Notes: generated by a model not told the origin, from the sequence alone. A stretch of 64,000 bases of DNA from Leptolyngbyaceae cyanobacterium JSC-12 (GCA_000309945.1 CM001633.1:2940199-3004198); one strand, 5' to 3'. Shown: positions 45,565-54,972, counted from the first letter of the stretch. Translations and numbers: made by a program.

Positions 45565-46164
45565 CTATCCAAATACGTAATTAAAACTGACACTGATTCG
45601 TTCTTCATTGCTCAGGTTTGGATCAACCCCATGCTTTAACCAACTTGGAAAAATCAGTAACAGTCCGGCTTGCGGGGCATAGGCAACTGCATCAGCCGTA
45701 TAGGCAGTAAATGTTTGAACAGCTGGTTTATAAAACGTCCGGGCTTCACGCGGATCGTAAAACATAAGATTACCGGAATCTTTTGGCGTTTTCACGTAGT
45801 ACACGCCGCTAAATAAGCAGTTGGCGTGGTCATGAATTTTGTTGCTAGCGTATTTCGGATTAACGTTTGCCCAACAGTTCGCCGGACGAATTCGCACATG
45901 AGCATATCCCATAGCATTGGCACATTCTGCGATCGCCGCCGTGACAACTTCCTGAAATGGCTTGAGGGCTGCTAGATCAAACAAATTTCCCTGGCTATGC
46001 CAACCCAAGACGTTTGAGGCAACCCGCCCAGCATCAGACTGCCTGAGTTGAGCAATCACTGTCATAAGAAGTTGATCCAACTCTTCGTGATTATGCAATT
46101 GAAACGAAAACAGTGCAGTTGGAAATAACGTATGACAAGTTGCCACCCAGCGATCATGTGTCAT
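45565..46164 (-). CDS. 2OG-Fe(II) oxygenase-like protein (TIGR02466 type)
   Basis: The 199-residue product has the metal-site region KIHDHANCLFSGVYYVKTPKDSGNLMFYDPR and a C-terminal FPSWLKHGVDPNLSNEERISVSFNYVFG, where His is the third iron ligand and Arg binds 2-oxoglutarate. This arrangement matches the TIGR02466 group of putative 2OG-Fe(II) oxygenases with unknown substrates. It lies between the two paralogous surface-protein genes on the opposite strand. A role in modifying secreted proteins would be a guess. Confidence 0.8.
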   Translation of the reverse strand: MTHDRWVATCHTLFPTALFSFQLHNHEELDQLLMTVIAQLRQSDAGRVASNVLGWHSQGNLFDLAALKPFQEVVTAAIAECANAMGYAHVRIRPANCWANVNPKYASNKIHDHANCLFSGVYYVKTPKDSGNLMFYDPREARTFYKPAVQTFTAYTADAVAYAPQAGLLLIFPSWLKHGVDPNLSNEERISVSFNYVFG

Positions 46165-46354
46165 GGTTTTGAACCAATTCTCAAGTTAAACAACCAATGA
46201 GTCTCAAAATTTATTTAATCGCACTCCCGTAGAATTACGGTTGACAAATAGATCTGGAAGGAAGCTGCAAAGATCCAATAAAGTTTTTATCAAAGGTGCT
46301 TGTTAATTGCGCGAAGTAGGGAAAGCTAACCATGCGATCGTAGAGGGTCTCCAA

Positions 46355-48736
46355 ATGGCTGACAATAACATTTTTGATAATTCCCTAACTGGAACTCAGC
46401 GCCTCATTCAGGCAACGGCTGGTATCCTCACCTTTTCAAACTCCCCTACAGACAATAGTTTTTCAATCGGTCCTGGAGATTCAGATGATTACTACAGGCT
46501 CACAGTAAGTCGCAGTAGTAACGTCATTGTTAAACTCTACCCGGATGGGGGTAATCTAAACCTTGCTGTATTGGATGCAACTGGTAATCCTGTTCCTGGT
46601 CTTGCCACGAATAATCCCAGCGCTTTGACAGATGTTGTTGTTACGGATGCTGCAAGTCCTCTACAGGCTGGGGAGACCTATTATATTCGAGTCTCTGGCA
46701 ACAGCACCACAGAAATCAACTATACCCTTTCTGTTGAAACTACCCCAGTTACCCGGGCTGATATTTTATGGCGAAACATTAGTCCTCCAGGTTCCCCTGT
46801 GAGTGGCGTCAATGGTATCTGGCGTATGAATGGCACGACACTAGTGTCTGCTGAAGTGATTGGCTCACCTGTTGATCCAGTTTGGCGGCTGGCAGCAGCG
46901 GCTGACTTTGATGGCGACGGGGTAGAAGACTACTTTTGGCAAGAGACAAACACTGGAGGATTAGGGATTTGGCTAATGGACGGGACAGGTACCGTCATTA
47001 AGTCTGTCGCTGGCATTCCTTTTATCGTTCCAGGCGAATGGTATATCGCTGGTGTGGGTGACTTTGGTGGAAACTCTAGCCTTGACATCGTATGGCGCAA
47101 CAGTAATACCGGGTTTACCGGAGTCTGGATTATGAATGGCACCAGCTTAGCTGCCATCGCGGAGATTGATTACCTCGACAACCTAGCTTGGGTAATTGAA
47201 GATGTAGCTGACTACAATGGTGATTCCAAGCCTGACTTCTTCTACCGCAACCTCGTAACTGGACAGAATGTGCTCTGGATGATGAATGGCACCCAGTTTG
47301 AATCCGCTATCAGCTTACCAACTGTAGCTCTTGACTGGCGGATGGAAGGTTCTGGTGATGTAGACGGTGATGGCGATGCCGATTTCTTCTGGCGAAATTA
47401 TGCATCTGGGGAAAACGGCGTCTGGTTCATGAACAGAACTGAGTTTATTCAGCCAGCCTCTACTTCATTTGTCGATCCATCCTGGACAATCGCAGGCATT
47501 CTCAAAAAGGTTCCACCGATTGACATAGCTGGAAACGCGATCGGCTCCGCCTTTTACATTGGTAAACTTGACAACACCGCTACCTATCAAGACACTATTG
47601 GGCCCGCTGATACTCAAGATTTCTATGCCTTTAATCTAGCAATTGGTTCTAAGGTAGGCATCACTGCCAGAGGTATAGGTCTTTCCGCAGCCACCGAGAT
47701 TGATATCCTCGCAGCAGATGGCAGCACCATTGTAGGTAGCACAACGGCCAACGGTGCAGACGAAGAACGACTCAGCAATTTAATCCTGAATCCTGGCAAC
47801 TACTTCGTTCGAGTCAGATCTTTCTCCTCTACCAACATTCGTTACACCATCGACATCGCTGCAGAAGAGCAACTCCCAGTTAACCTTCTTTTCCCCACCA
47901 CTCCGCCCATCACTACCTTCAAAAATTTGAACGGATCGACATTCACGTCCGCCACAGACGTGAGCGTCGTCAATCCATTTACGTTCGATCTAGAGTACAA
48001 AGTGACTTACACAGGTAGACCCCTGAATGAATTCAAGGTTGGATTCTTCTTGTCTAAAAATGGAATTCTAGATGCGAGTGATTTACGTTTAGACCTGAAC
48101 AATGACGGACAAGGTAATGCAAACGATTTTGCCCTGATTACGGGTGCTCAACCGAATACCGAAATCACTCGGACTCAGCGGCTTACTTTACCCAGTAAAG
48201 ACAGCCCATTCTGGATAGATGAAGGACTTTACAACATCATTATTGTGCTCGATCCCGATAATGAAATTCTTGAACAAAATCAAACTGGGAACCCTGCTGA
48301 AAATGACAACACGTTTGCAGCTCAAATCCGCGTTAGAGATGCCCGCCGACCAGACTTAATTCCTCAAAACTTTGATGTAACACAATCAACAGTCTCCAGA
48401 GGTAGCATTGTCAATCTAACTGGTGCCGTACAAAACATTGGTACTGCAGCCTCTGACACCCTTCTACAAGCAGGTGCGCCTTTCCCTGTATCGTTTTACC
48501 TATCGACTGATCAACAATTTAGTAGAAATGATAGATTCTTGAGAACTATCCAAATTTCGACACTTGCAGCAGGTGCTCAAACTAGCATTGGTAGTGCTGT
48601 AACAGTAACCATCCCTACAAACATTTCCCCAGGTCAATACTTCATCTTGATGGTGATCGATCCAGACCGTAATTTAGAAGAACTGACGGGTGGTGAACTA
48701 AATAATGTTGCGTTTGACACAATCACAATTACGTAA
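46355..48736 (+). CDS. surface protein paralogue: PPC, five-repeat FG-GAP-like, PPC head with CARDB tail
   Basis: The 793-residue product has the same head as the giant adhesin. A PPC domain (about 15-120) is followed by five WRN-x-x-x-G-x-x-x-W-x-MNGT / DFxGDxxxD repeats (about 125-380) and a second PPC domain (about 385-510). The tail differs: two CARDB-like Ig domains (about 520-790), the second starting RPDLIPQNFDV and ending ISPGQYFILMVIDPDRNLEEL. The ATG at 46355 has GAGGG 7 bases upstream and is preferred to the TTG at 46307. No signal peptide is seen. Secretion by the local type I exporter is likely but inferred. Confidence 0.8.
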   Translation: MADNNIFDNSLTGTQRLIQATAGILTFSNSPTDNSFSIGPGDSDDYYRLTVSRSSNVIVKLYPDGGNLNLAVLDATGNPVPGLATNNPSALTDVVVTDAASPLQAGETYYIRVSGNSTTEINYTLSVETTPVTRADILWRNISPPGSPVSGVNGIWRMNGTTLVSAEVIGSPVDPVWRLAAAADFDGDGVEDYFWQETNTGGLGIWLMDGTGTVIKSVAGIPFIVPGEWYIAGVGDFGGNSSLDIVWRNSNTGFTGVWIMNGTSLAAIAEIDYLDNLAWVIEDVADYNGDSKPDFFYRNLVTGQNVLWMMNGTQFESAISLPTVALDWRMEGSGDVDGDGDADFFWRNYASGENGVWFMNRTEFIQPASTSFVDPSWTIAGILKKVPPIDIAGNAIGSAFYIGKLDNTATYQDTIGPADTQDFYAFNLAIGSKVGITARGIGLSAATEIDILAADGSTIVGSTTANGADEERLSNLILNPGNYFVRVRSFSSTNIRYTIDIAAEEQLPVNLLFPTTPPITTFKNLNGSTFTSATDVSVVNPFTFDLEYKVTYTGRPLNEFKVGFFLSKNGILDASDLRLDLNNDGQGNANDFALITGAQPNTEITRTQRLTLPSKDSPFWIDEGLYNIIIVLDPDNEILEQNQTGNPAENDNTFAAQIRVRDARRPDLIPQNFDVTQSTVSRGSIVNLTGAVQNIGTAASDTLLQAGAPFPVSFYLSTDQQFSRNDRFLRTIQISTLAAGAQTSIGSAVTVTIPTNISPGQYFILMVIDPDRNLEELTGGELNNVAFDTITIT

Positions 48737-48755
48737 AGCTCTGATTGTGTAAGCG

Positions 48756-48783
48756 TTTTTCTTGACGAAAAGGTCAAGAAAAA
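48756..48783. terminator. hairpin with perfect 11-bp arms after the CARDB protein gene
   Basis: TTTTTCTTGAC (48756-48766) pairs with GTCAAGAAAAA (48773-48783). The T- and A-rich outer stem gives T-runs for transcription in either direction. It lies 20 bp after the + strand stop codon. Confidence 0.7.
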
Positions 48784-48810
48784 GCAGGGTGCGATCGCGC
48801 ATCCTGCTTT
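48781..48810 (-). terminator. terminator hairpin after cupA
   Basis: The 13-bp arms AAAGCAGGGTGCG and CGCATCCTGCTTT have one G/A mismatch position and the loop ATCG (the stem includes HIP1). On the minus strand it is followed by TTTTTCTT. It lies 25 bp after the end of cupA. Confidence 0.7.
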
Positions 48811-48834
48811 GCCATGAGGTGTGTGTGGAAGGAA

Positions 48835-50136
48835 CTAGCGGTAGCTTTGCGACTGAATATCGCGGAGGCGGGCTTCGGGGCGAAGAAAGCGATCCATTTG
48901 AGACTCGAAGAATTTGCGGTTTGCCATCAGATGTTTGGGGTTGGGATCATCCAGAGGATAGAGGAGGGCAGTTCTCAATGCCTGAATCACCGCAGAGGTC
49001 ACGCAATACATTGATCGCTGGAAGCTAATTGCCAACTGAATCAACATATCGTCTTCTCCGCGACAGTGCTGCTGGTAGTACTTCACGAGATAATCGGGTA
49101 GAAAATGCAGCATGTCTTGTGCCAACAGAGTAGGGGGGATTCCTGCCGTCCCCACGGGAAACTTGTCAGCATATAACACGCCATAGTGGAAGTCTTTTTG
49201 GTCTTCAGGCACCTGTCCAGCCTGAGCATTGTAAGATTTGGTGCCCCGGAAAGGAGAAGTGCGGTAAAACACTGCTTCTACATACGGCAAAGCTGCTTCG
49301 TAAAGCCAGGTGAAGCCTTTTGATTTAGGAATAATTTCGTAGCACTCGCCCCGAATATAGACATGGTGATAAATTGGACGACCTGCGATCGCGAATATGC
49401 CATTTACCAAAAAGTTCATCGCATCGGGAACGCTGGCAATCTTACCTTCATCGTAGAGGTCTGACATCTCGAAGAATACAGGAGCCATCACTTCCCAGAA
49501 CAAGCCTAAATTGGCATAGTAAGATGCCTGGCGGCACTGTTCCAAAAACATTTCAGGAAACACTTTGTATAATCCCAGCATCAAGGGATTACCTTTGAAA
49601 TAAGCACGAATCGCACGATCAGCATTTTCCCGGTACTCGTCACTGTCCAGATAGGGATCAAATTGGTTAACAGGAGCGTACATATTGCGGTGCCATAGCA
49701 TTGCCCGCATACACTCCTCTGCAAATTCCATATTGATGCGATCGTGCCAGAGGTGATGAAACAATCGGGGTAGACCCTTTTTCAATTCACCCTTTTTGAT
49801 GAACTCCTCTAGTTCTGGATGAACCGTTCCGCGACCACGCCAGATGCGCAAGTCGGCGTTGTCTCCGGCATAATGATTTTCTCGCTGGAGGTATTCATCC
49901 GAAATGAAGTATTTGAAAAAAGGTAGCGGATTCAGAAACACTTGCTCTCCGATGTAGAGCAGATCTCGCCAGTAAAAATCCATGGGCACGGCATAGGCTT
50001 TGTATAACCCAATGATTTGCATCAAGTTTTCTGGCGTGTCGGGAAGCATCGCTCCCCCCGCTTCTAGCCGATGAATGATTTCGGCAAAGGGATGATTTGA
50101 GGGAGGAATTTTGGCTTGGGGTGCAGGCATATTCAT
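48835..50136 (-). CDS. cupA: CO2 hydration protein CupA (ChpY) of the NDH-1MS complex
   Basis: The 433-residue soluble product matches the ChpX/ChpY family (TIGR01964 type): FAEIIHRLEAGGAMLPDTPENLMQIIGLYKAYAVPMDFYWRDLLYIGEQVFL near the start, and WHDRINMEFAEECMRAMLWHRNMYAPVNQFDPYLDSDEYRENADRAIRAYF in the middle. CupA binds the NdhD3/NdhF3 form of NDH-1 and hydrates CO2 to bicarbonate using redox energy. The gene follows ndhD3 and ndhF3, which points to the low-CO2-inducible NDH-1MS complex rather than the constitutive CupB form. The ATG at 50136 is preferred over a TTG upstream. Confidence 0.88.
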   Translation of the reverse strand: MNMPAPQAKIPPSNHPFAEIIHRLEAGGAMLPDTPENLMQIIGLYKAYAVPMDFYWRDLLYIGEQVFLNPLPFFKYFISDEYLQRENHYAGDNADLRIWRGRGTVHPELEEFIKKGELKKGLPRLFHHLWHDRINMEFAEECMRAMLWHRNMYAPVNQFDPYLDSDEYRENADRAIRAYFKGNPLMLGLYKVFPEMFLEQCRQASYYANLGLFWEVMAPVFFEMSDLYDEGKIASVPDAMNFLVNGIFAIAGRPIYHHVYIRGECYEIIPKSKGFTWLYEAALPYVEAVFYRTSPFRGTKSYNAQAGQVPEDQKDFHYGVLYADKFPVGTAGIPPTLLAQDMLHFLPDYLVKYYQQHCRGEDDMLIQLAISFQRSMYCVTSAVIQALRTALLYPLDDPNPKHLMANRKFFESQMDRFLRPEARLRDIQSQSYR

Positions 50137-50218
50137 AGGGCGCAATTCCTGGATAAAGAGAATGAAGTGATAGGCAAACGGAACACAAGCCGAGAGTCTT
50201 GCTCAAGAAAAGAGGAGA

Positions 50219-51763
50219 TTATAGGTGAGACGCGATCGCGTCAGGCCTTGGCATCGCGGCTTGGCTCACTACAATTTGTCGCTCAACCGGAGTTGCTGCA
50301 ACCAATGCGGCTGTTGTTGTTTCAGTCCATCGCACCAACCAGGTTGGTTGAACTCCCAGCCATAAAATCAGTCCTGTGAGGGCTAGTGCTGGAATATGCT
50401 CTTTGAAAGTGACACGCGGGTAATACGCTGTTTTGTTATCCAGTTTGCCGAAGCAAGTGCGGTTGAGCAAAATCACGAAATAAACAGCCGTTAACCCTGA
50501 ACCCACAACACCAAGGAGTGTAGGGATAGGAAAAGTTCTAAAACTGCCTTGGAACACAAGGAATTCTGAAATAAAGCCAACCATGCCAGGAATCCCCGCG
50601 CTCGCCATACCTGCCAGAATCAGTAAAGCACTGGTCATGGGTAAACCCCGGATAGCGTTGAGTAAACCATTTAGCACATCCAGTTCGCGGGTTCCCACCT
50701 TAACTTCAATCACTCCAACCAGGTAGAACAACAACGCCAGAATCAGCCCGTGGCTTACCATCTGCGAAACAGCACCAACCATACTCAAAGGGGTTAAGGC
50801 TGACATACCAAGCAACACGTAGCCCATATGCCCAATGGAACTGTAGGCAACCATACGTTTGATGTCTTTTTGGGCGATCGCTGCCATTGCACCGTACATC
50901 ACACACACGGCAGCAATCACGGATAGACCTGGTGTAATCAATGACCAAGTTTCAGGGAACAAGCCCACCCCAAAGCGAGCAAGTCCGTAGGTTCCCAGCT
51001 TTGACAACACCCCACCTAGCAAAATCGCCGTTGGTGTGGAGGCTTCTACATAGGCATCAGGCAACCAGGTATGCAACGGCACAAGGGGAATCTTAATCCC
51101 AAAACCCACCAGCACCAGGGTCAATAAAATCAGTTGAACACGCTGAGACAATTCACCCGTTTGGATAGCGCTGTATTCAAAATTGGCAGATCCAGTCAGC
51201 CAGCCGATCGCCAGGAATGCCGCCAAAATTAAGATGCCAGACGTAGCTGTGTAGATCAGGAATTTAATCCCAGCGTACTCCCGCTTACTGCCGCCCCAAA
51301 TCACAATTAGCAAGTAAAACGGAATCAGTTCTAACTCATAGAAGAAGAAAAACAACAATAGGTTTTGTGCTAGTAATGCACCTGCCATACCAGCACTAAT
51401 CAACAACAAGAGCGCATAAAACAGACGAGGACGCTTCAGTTCAGTCGATTTCGGCGTGAGGTTATCGCTGCTAAACGCAACTAACAAAGTCAACAGATTA
51501 CTAAGCGCCACTAATGGCAATGACAAGCCATCTAGACCCAATGAATAATTAATGCCCAAAGTCGGAATCCAGGGAAGAAATTCTTGCATCTGGAGACCTG
51601 TGGCGTTTGAGTCAAATTGGGTAAATAGCCAGCAGGTCCACAGCAGAGCAAAACCACTAACTGCGATCGCCCCCCAACGAAACCGATTCGCAGGCAACGT
51701 TCCTGGGAAAAAGCCAATTAAGGCAGCACCCAAAACTGGAAGCCAAATCAGAGTACTTAGCAT
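50219..51763 (-). CDS. ndhD3: NDH-1 subunit NdhD3 (NuoM-like, CO2-uptake form)
   Basis: The 514-residue polytopic product has the NuoM/NdhD signature segments FFFFYELELIPFYLLIVIWGG, LPDAYVEASTPTAILLGGVLSKLGTYGLARFG and DIKRMVAYSSIGHMGYVLLG. About 14 membrane helices fit the antiporter-like fold. Clustering with cupA and ndhF3 marks it as the D3 paralogue of the NDH-1MS complex, which drives proton pumping coupled to CO2 hydration at the thylakoid. GGAGG lies before the ATG, and the ndhF3 stop is 19 bp upstream. The D4 alternative is less likely given the Fas1 and LysR neighbours. Confidence 0.88.
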   Translation of the reverse strand: MLSTLIWLPVLGAALIGFFPGTLPANRFRWGAIAVSGFALLWTCWLFTQFDSNATGLQMQEFLPWIPTLGINYSLGLDGLSLPLVALSNLLTLLVAFSSDNLTPKSTELKRPRLFYALLLLISAGMAGALLAQNLLLFFFFYELELIPFYLLIVIWGGSKREYAGIKFLIYTATSGILILAAFLAIGWLTGSANFEYSAIQTGELSQRVQLILLTLVLVGFGIKIPLVPLHTWLPDAYVEASTPTAILLGGVLSKLGTYGLARFGVGLFPETWSLITPGLSVIAAVCVMYGAMAAIAQKDIKRMVAYSSIGHMGYVLLGMSALTPLSMVGAVSQMVSHGLILALLFYLVGVIEVKVGTRELDVLNGLLNAIRGLPMTSALLILAGMASAGIPGMVGFISEFLVFQGSFRTFPIPTLLGVVGSGLTAVYFVILLNRTCFGKLDNKTAYYPRVTFKEHIPALALTGLILWLGVQPTWLVRWTETTTAALVAATPVERQIVVSQAAMPRPDAIASHL

Positions 51764-51782
51764 AGGTTAACCTCCTTTTCTC

Positions 51783-53669
51783 CTATCCCACCGATTGCTG
51801 AAGCAAGCTTGCCGTCACCACGAGCGCCATATGCGATAGGAACGGGAAGCAAAGGAACAAGCCAAGCATCGTAATACCCAGCAAAATGGTTAATGCATAA
51901 AACTGAGATTGTCCAGATGTGCTGTAGCGAAGACTTTGTCCGCCAAAAATTGTTGCCAAGCCAAACAAATTGACAATGCCATCGACAAAGTACTTATCGA
52001 ACCAAGAGGTGAGGCGAGAAATGAGATCAACCGTCACTACAACGCTGGAGCGATACAGCTTCGGTGTGTAGAAATCATAGGCAACCAAGTCTTGCAACAC
52101 TTTTGAAGGAAAGTGAACAGGTTTTGGAATCGTTTTGCCCAGATAAACAATAGCACTCAAACTGCAACCGAAAATGCTTGACCAAGTGAACAACAGAGCA
52201 ATGTCCTTGCTCATCTCTGCCCAACTGGGTAGCAGCGAAGAGGCCTGCAACACAAGCGGAACATGCAACGTAAAGCCAAGTAACACAGTCATCGGCAACA
52301 TCATGGGCCAATGCACTTCGGGCGATCGCTGGGACATCTGCTTTGCCTCACCACAAAACACCAGGCAAAACACTCTCGTCAGCCCAAATGCAGTCAGCGC
52401 ATTAACCAGCAGCAATACACCTACTAACCAAGGCTGAGTATCTTGCAAGCCATCTGCCAATTCTTGAATTGCCCAAAAGCTACCGAAAGGCGGGAACGCT
52501 ATCAATCCTAATGTTCCAAAAATGAATGCCAAACCAGAAATTGGGCGACGCGACCATAACCCACCTAGTTGAGTAACATCCTGCGTAATGCTGTTCCAGA
52601 TGATGCCACCAATGCTCATAACTAGCAGCGCGATCGCGACTGCATGAGTCAACACTAACAACAGGGCTGCCTTGGTAAACCCAGTGCTGACTGCGATAAA
52701 CACAATACCCATGTAGGCACTCACCAAATAGGAAAGTGTCCGCTTGATATCAATTTGAGCCAAGGCAATTAACGAACCCCCCACAGCTGTTACTGAGCCA
52801 ATCCAGGTTGCAAACGATAATGCAACTGGGGAAAGCGCCAGCACTGGCTGCAACTTTACCAATACCCAAGCACCCGTCGCTACCACCACAGAATTTCGCA
52901 GGATGGTAGACGGAATCGGTCCTTCCATTGCCTCATCCAACCATAGATGAAGGGGAAATTGAGCGCATTTGCCCATAGGTCCTGCAATCAAACCCAAAGC
53001 AATCAACGTGATCACGGTCGGGTCAACCTGAGCCGTCTTTGTCCACTCTGCCAACTCTGAAAAGTCCCAGGTTCCCGCCAGAGGATAGAGCGCAACTACT
53101 GCCATCAGCAGGAACAAGTCTCCCACCCGTTTGGTTAAGAAAGCATCTCGTGCACCGGTCACAACTAATGGCTGATTGAACCAAAAACCCACAAGCAGAT
53201 AGGTTCCTAACGTGAGGATCTCCAGAATCATGTAGCTGAAAAACAGCGAATCACAAAGAACCAGAGCTGTCATTCCAGCTTCAAATATTGCTAGCAAGGA
53301 GAAAAACCGTGCCCAGCCCCAGTCCATCTCTAAATATCCAAACGCAAACACCTGCGCCAATAGATTCATACCGGAGATGAGGGCGATCGCGCTAACAGTC
53401 ACGACAGAAATATTGACCGGAATCGACAGGGATAAACCTGCTACATCTAGCCATTGAAACGAGACCTCATAGGGCAGTTGACCCCAAACGGCTGGAAGCG
53501 CCAAGACTGCATGCACAAAAGTAAGCAGCGTCATGAACGCATTAATGTACCCTGCCGGACGCGGTCCAGTTCGACGGGTAATAGACGGAAACCAAATTAC
53601 AGACAGGGCAGCCCCTATCAGCGAATAGAAGGGAACCAACCAGATATTGTGCAAGAAGAGGGAAGCCAT
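51783..53669 (-). CDS. ndhF3: NDH-1 subunit NdhF3 (NuoL-like, CO2-uptake form)
   Basis: The 628-residue NuoL-like product has the core antiporter helices with FFSYMILEILTLGTYLLVGFWFNQPLVVTGARDAFLTKRVGD, FPLHLWLDEAMEGPIPSTILRNSVVVATGAWVL and IDIKRTLSYLVSAYMGIVF. It lies first in a three-gene ndhF3-ndhD3-cupA block and so defines the NDH-1MS form. GAGGTG precedes the ATG. It has a 396-bp upstream spacer with an A/T palindrome, TTGATTTTTTTCAA (53755-53768), about 90 bp before the start. Confidence 0.88.
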   Translation of the reverse strand: MASLFLHNIWLVPFYSLIGAALSVIWFPSITRRTGPRPAGYINAFMTLLTFVHAVLALPAVWGQLPYEVSFQWLDVAGLSLSIPVNISVVTVSAIALISGMNLLAQVFAFGYLEMDWGWARFFSLLAIFEAGMTALVLCDSLFFSYMILEILTLGTYLLVGFWFNQPLVVTGARDAFLTKRVGDLFLLMAVVALYPLAGTWDFSELAEWTKTAQVDPTVITLIALGLIAGPMGKCAQFPLHLWLDEAMEGPIPSTILRNSVVVATGAWVLVKLQPVLALSPVALSFATWIGSVTAVGGSLIALAQIDIKRTLSYLVSAYMGIVFIAVSTGFTKAALLLVLTHAVAIALLVMSIGGIIWNSITQDVTQLGGLWSRRPISGLAFIFGTLGLIAFPPFGSFWAIQELADGLQDTQPWLVGVLLLVNALTAFGLTRVFCLVFCGEAKQMSQRSPEVHWPMMLPMTVLLGFTLHVPLVLQASSLLPSWAEMSKDIALLFTWSSIFGCSLSAIVYLGKTIPKPVHFPSKVLQDLVAYDFYTPKLYRSSVVVTVDLISRLTSWFDKYFVDGIVNLFGLATIFGGQSLRYSTSGQSQFYALTILLGITMLGLFLCFPFLSHMALVVTASLLQQSVG

Positions 53670-54065
53670 TCAAATCACCTCATGGGGGTTGGGAACAAAA
53701 ATTGATAACATACGAACGCCCCAAGGAAATTCCTCCTTGAGCACTTACGTTGATTTGATTTTTTTCAATCTTTTTCCTATTTAATATCTAACATTCTCAA
53801 TGCAAAAAGATAAACCACCGATGATTTGAAATTTACTGACCTGATTATTAAAAAACTTAATAGACAAATCACCTGAACCATGAGCAGCGAAGAGAACTGA
53901 TAACAGACCATTGACAAGACTCAAGCGTTTTCATTTGGGAACATCTATCTTGAGACTGCTGTTATTCACAGAGGCATAAAAATACCTCCTCACTACCCTC
54001 AACGGAGGACAAGGAGAAGGAAAATAATCCAAAATTTTGGTCACGAAATGAAATTTTGTACTAAA
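53670..54065. other. 396-bp leader/promoter region of ndhF3
   Basis: AT-rich spacer between ndhF3 and the Fas1 gene, both on the minus strand. TTGATTTTTTTCAA at 53755-53768 is a 14-bp palindrome and could be a LysR-type half-site arrangement. I found no clear match to a TCAATG-N10-ATCAAT type element. Confidence 0.4.
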
Positions 54066-54467
54066 TCATCCCATCAAAATAACAGTGTCAATTACATGAA
54101 TAACACCATTATCTGCCTGGATATCTGGAGCAATAACCGTAGCATTCTTAACCTCAAAATTTTCGGAGCAATCAATTGGAATCGTAGAACCTTCAACCGA
54201 AGTCACGACTCCTAGATCTGCTAACTCCGCCTTTGTAAGCCTCCCAGGCACAACATGAAACTTGAGAATTCGAGTAAGTTGAGGAATATTTTGCACCAAA
54301 GTTTGAATCGTTCCTGCAGGTAGTTTTGCAAACGCATCATCATTAGGTGCAAACACCGTAAAGGGACCTGGACTTTTCAAGGTTTCAACCAAACCTGCCG
54401 CTTGAACAGCAGCTACAAGGGTTGTAAAAGAACCTGCGCTAACTGCAATGTCAACAATATCTGCCAT
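54066..54467 (-). CDS. fasciclin (Fas1) domain protein, probable CupS
   Basis: The 133-residue single Fas1-domain product reads [52 protein letters not shown], then [16 protein letters not shown] and [15 protein letters not shown], the H1 and H2 blocks of the domain. It has no signal peptide. CupS, the small subunit of the NDH-1MS complex, is a protein of this kind and is normally next to cupA. Here the gene lies upstream of ndhF3 instead, so the assignment to CupS rests on domain and neighbourhood. A generic Fas1 protein is the alternative. Confidence 0.78.
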   Translation of the reverse strand: MADIVDIAVSAGSFTTLVAAVQAAGLVETLKSPGPFTVFAPNDDAFAKLPAGTIQTLVQNIPQLTRILKFHVVPGRLTKAELADLGVVTSVEGSTIPIDCSENFEVKNATVIAPDIQADNGVIHVIDTVILMG

Positions 54468-54506
54468 GATTAGAAGATCGAACGGTTAGATATCAGAAAA
54501 ACGTGA

Positions 54507-54532
54507 TCATAATCGATTGAAACCGATTATGA
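54507..54532. promoter_or_regulatory. 9-bp perfect inverted repeat before the Fas1 gene
   Basis: TCATAATCG (54507-54515) and CGATTATGA (54524-54532) flank 8 bases. It lies 40 bp upstream of the Fas1 start, on the side facing the LysR-type gene, where an operator would be expected. The spacing fits a dimeric regulator. Binding is unproved. Confidence 0.5.
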
Positions 54533-54735
54533 CGAACTCAAAAAAATCCAGGGATAATTGCAACTGACTAAAAGTAAAGCCTTTATCAACGAGCTACATA
54601 AACCAACCATGCCCTTAAATCGTTCTAACCTTGTTGGTCATCTAACCTTGTCGGTCAAGATAAGATAAGAACATCAAGCGCAAACCATCACCTTACACTG
54701 AACGGTGCTGATTGATGGTTACAGTCCTAAATGGA

Positions 54736-54874
54736 AGACTCTTAAAAAAAGCGTTGCACAATTTGGAGGATAGGATACCAGTATCAAACATTTCGATAAA
54801 TTCACCGAAGTTTGATATCAGCATTATCAAAACTGACTTGTGCAACGCTTCTTGGAAGGGAGCATAGACTCTTA
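54736..54874. mobile_element. MITE-like foldback element with 9-bp flanking direct repeats
   Basis: AGACTCTTA occurs at 54736-54744 and 54866-54874. Between them lie 13-bp perfect inverted arms AAGCGTTGCACAA (54749-54761) and TTGTGCAACGCTT (54838-54850). A second nested pair, TATCAAAC (54782-54789) and GTTTGATA (54810-54817), sits symmetrically inside, 20 bp from the outer arms on each side. The arms are not equidistant from the flanking repeats (4 and 15 bp), so the 9-bp repeats may not be true target duplications. There is no transposase. A structured regulatory RNA or attenuator is the alternative. Confidence 0.5.
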
Positions 54875-54972
54875 GCAATGATAATAACCCTGGAATTTAT
54901 AAATAAAAATCGTTGTTTCTGATTAGACTAATAGAAGTAAATCTATGACGCTCGTTGTCGGGAGATCCACTC

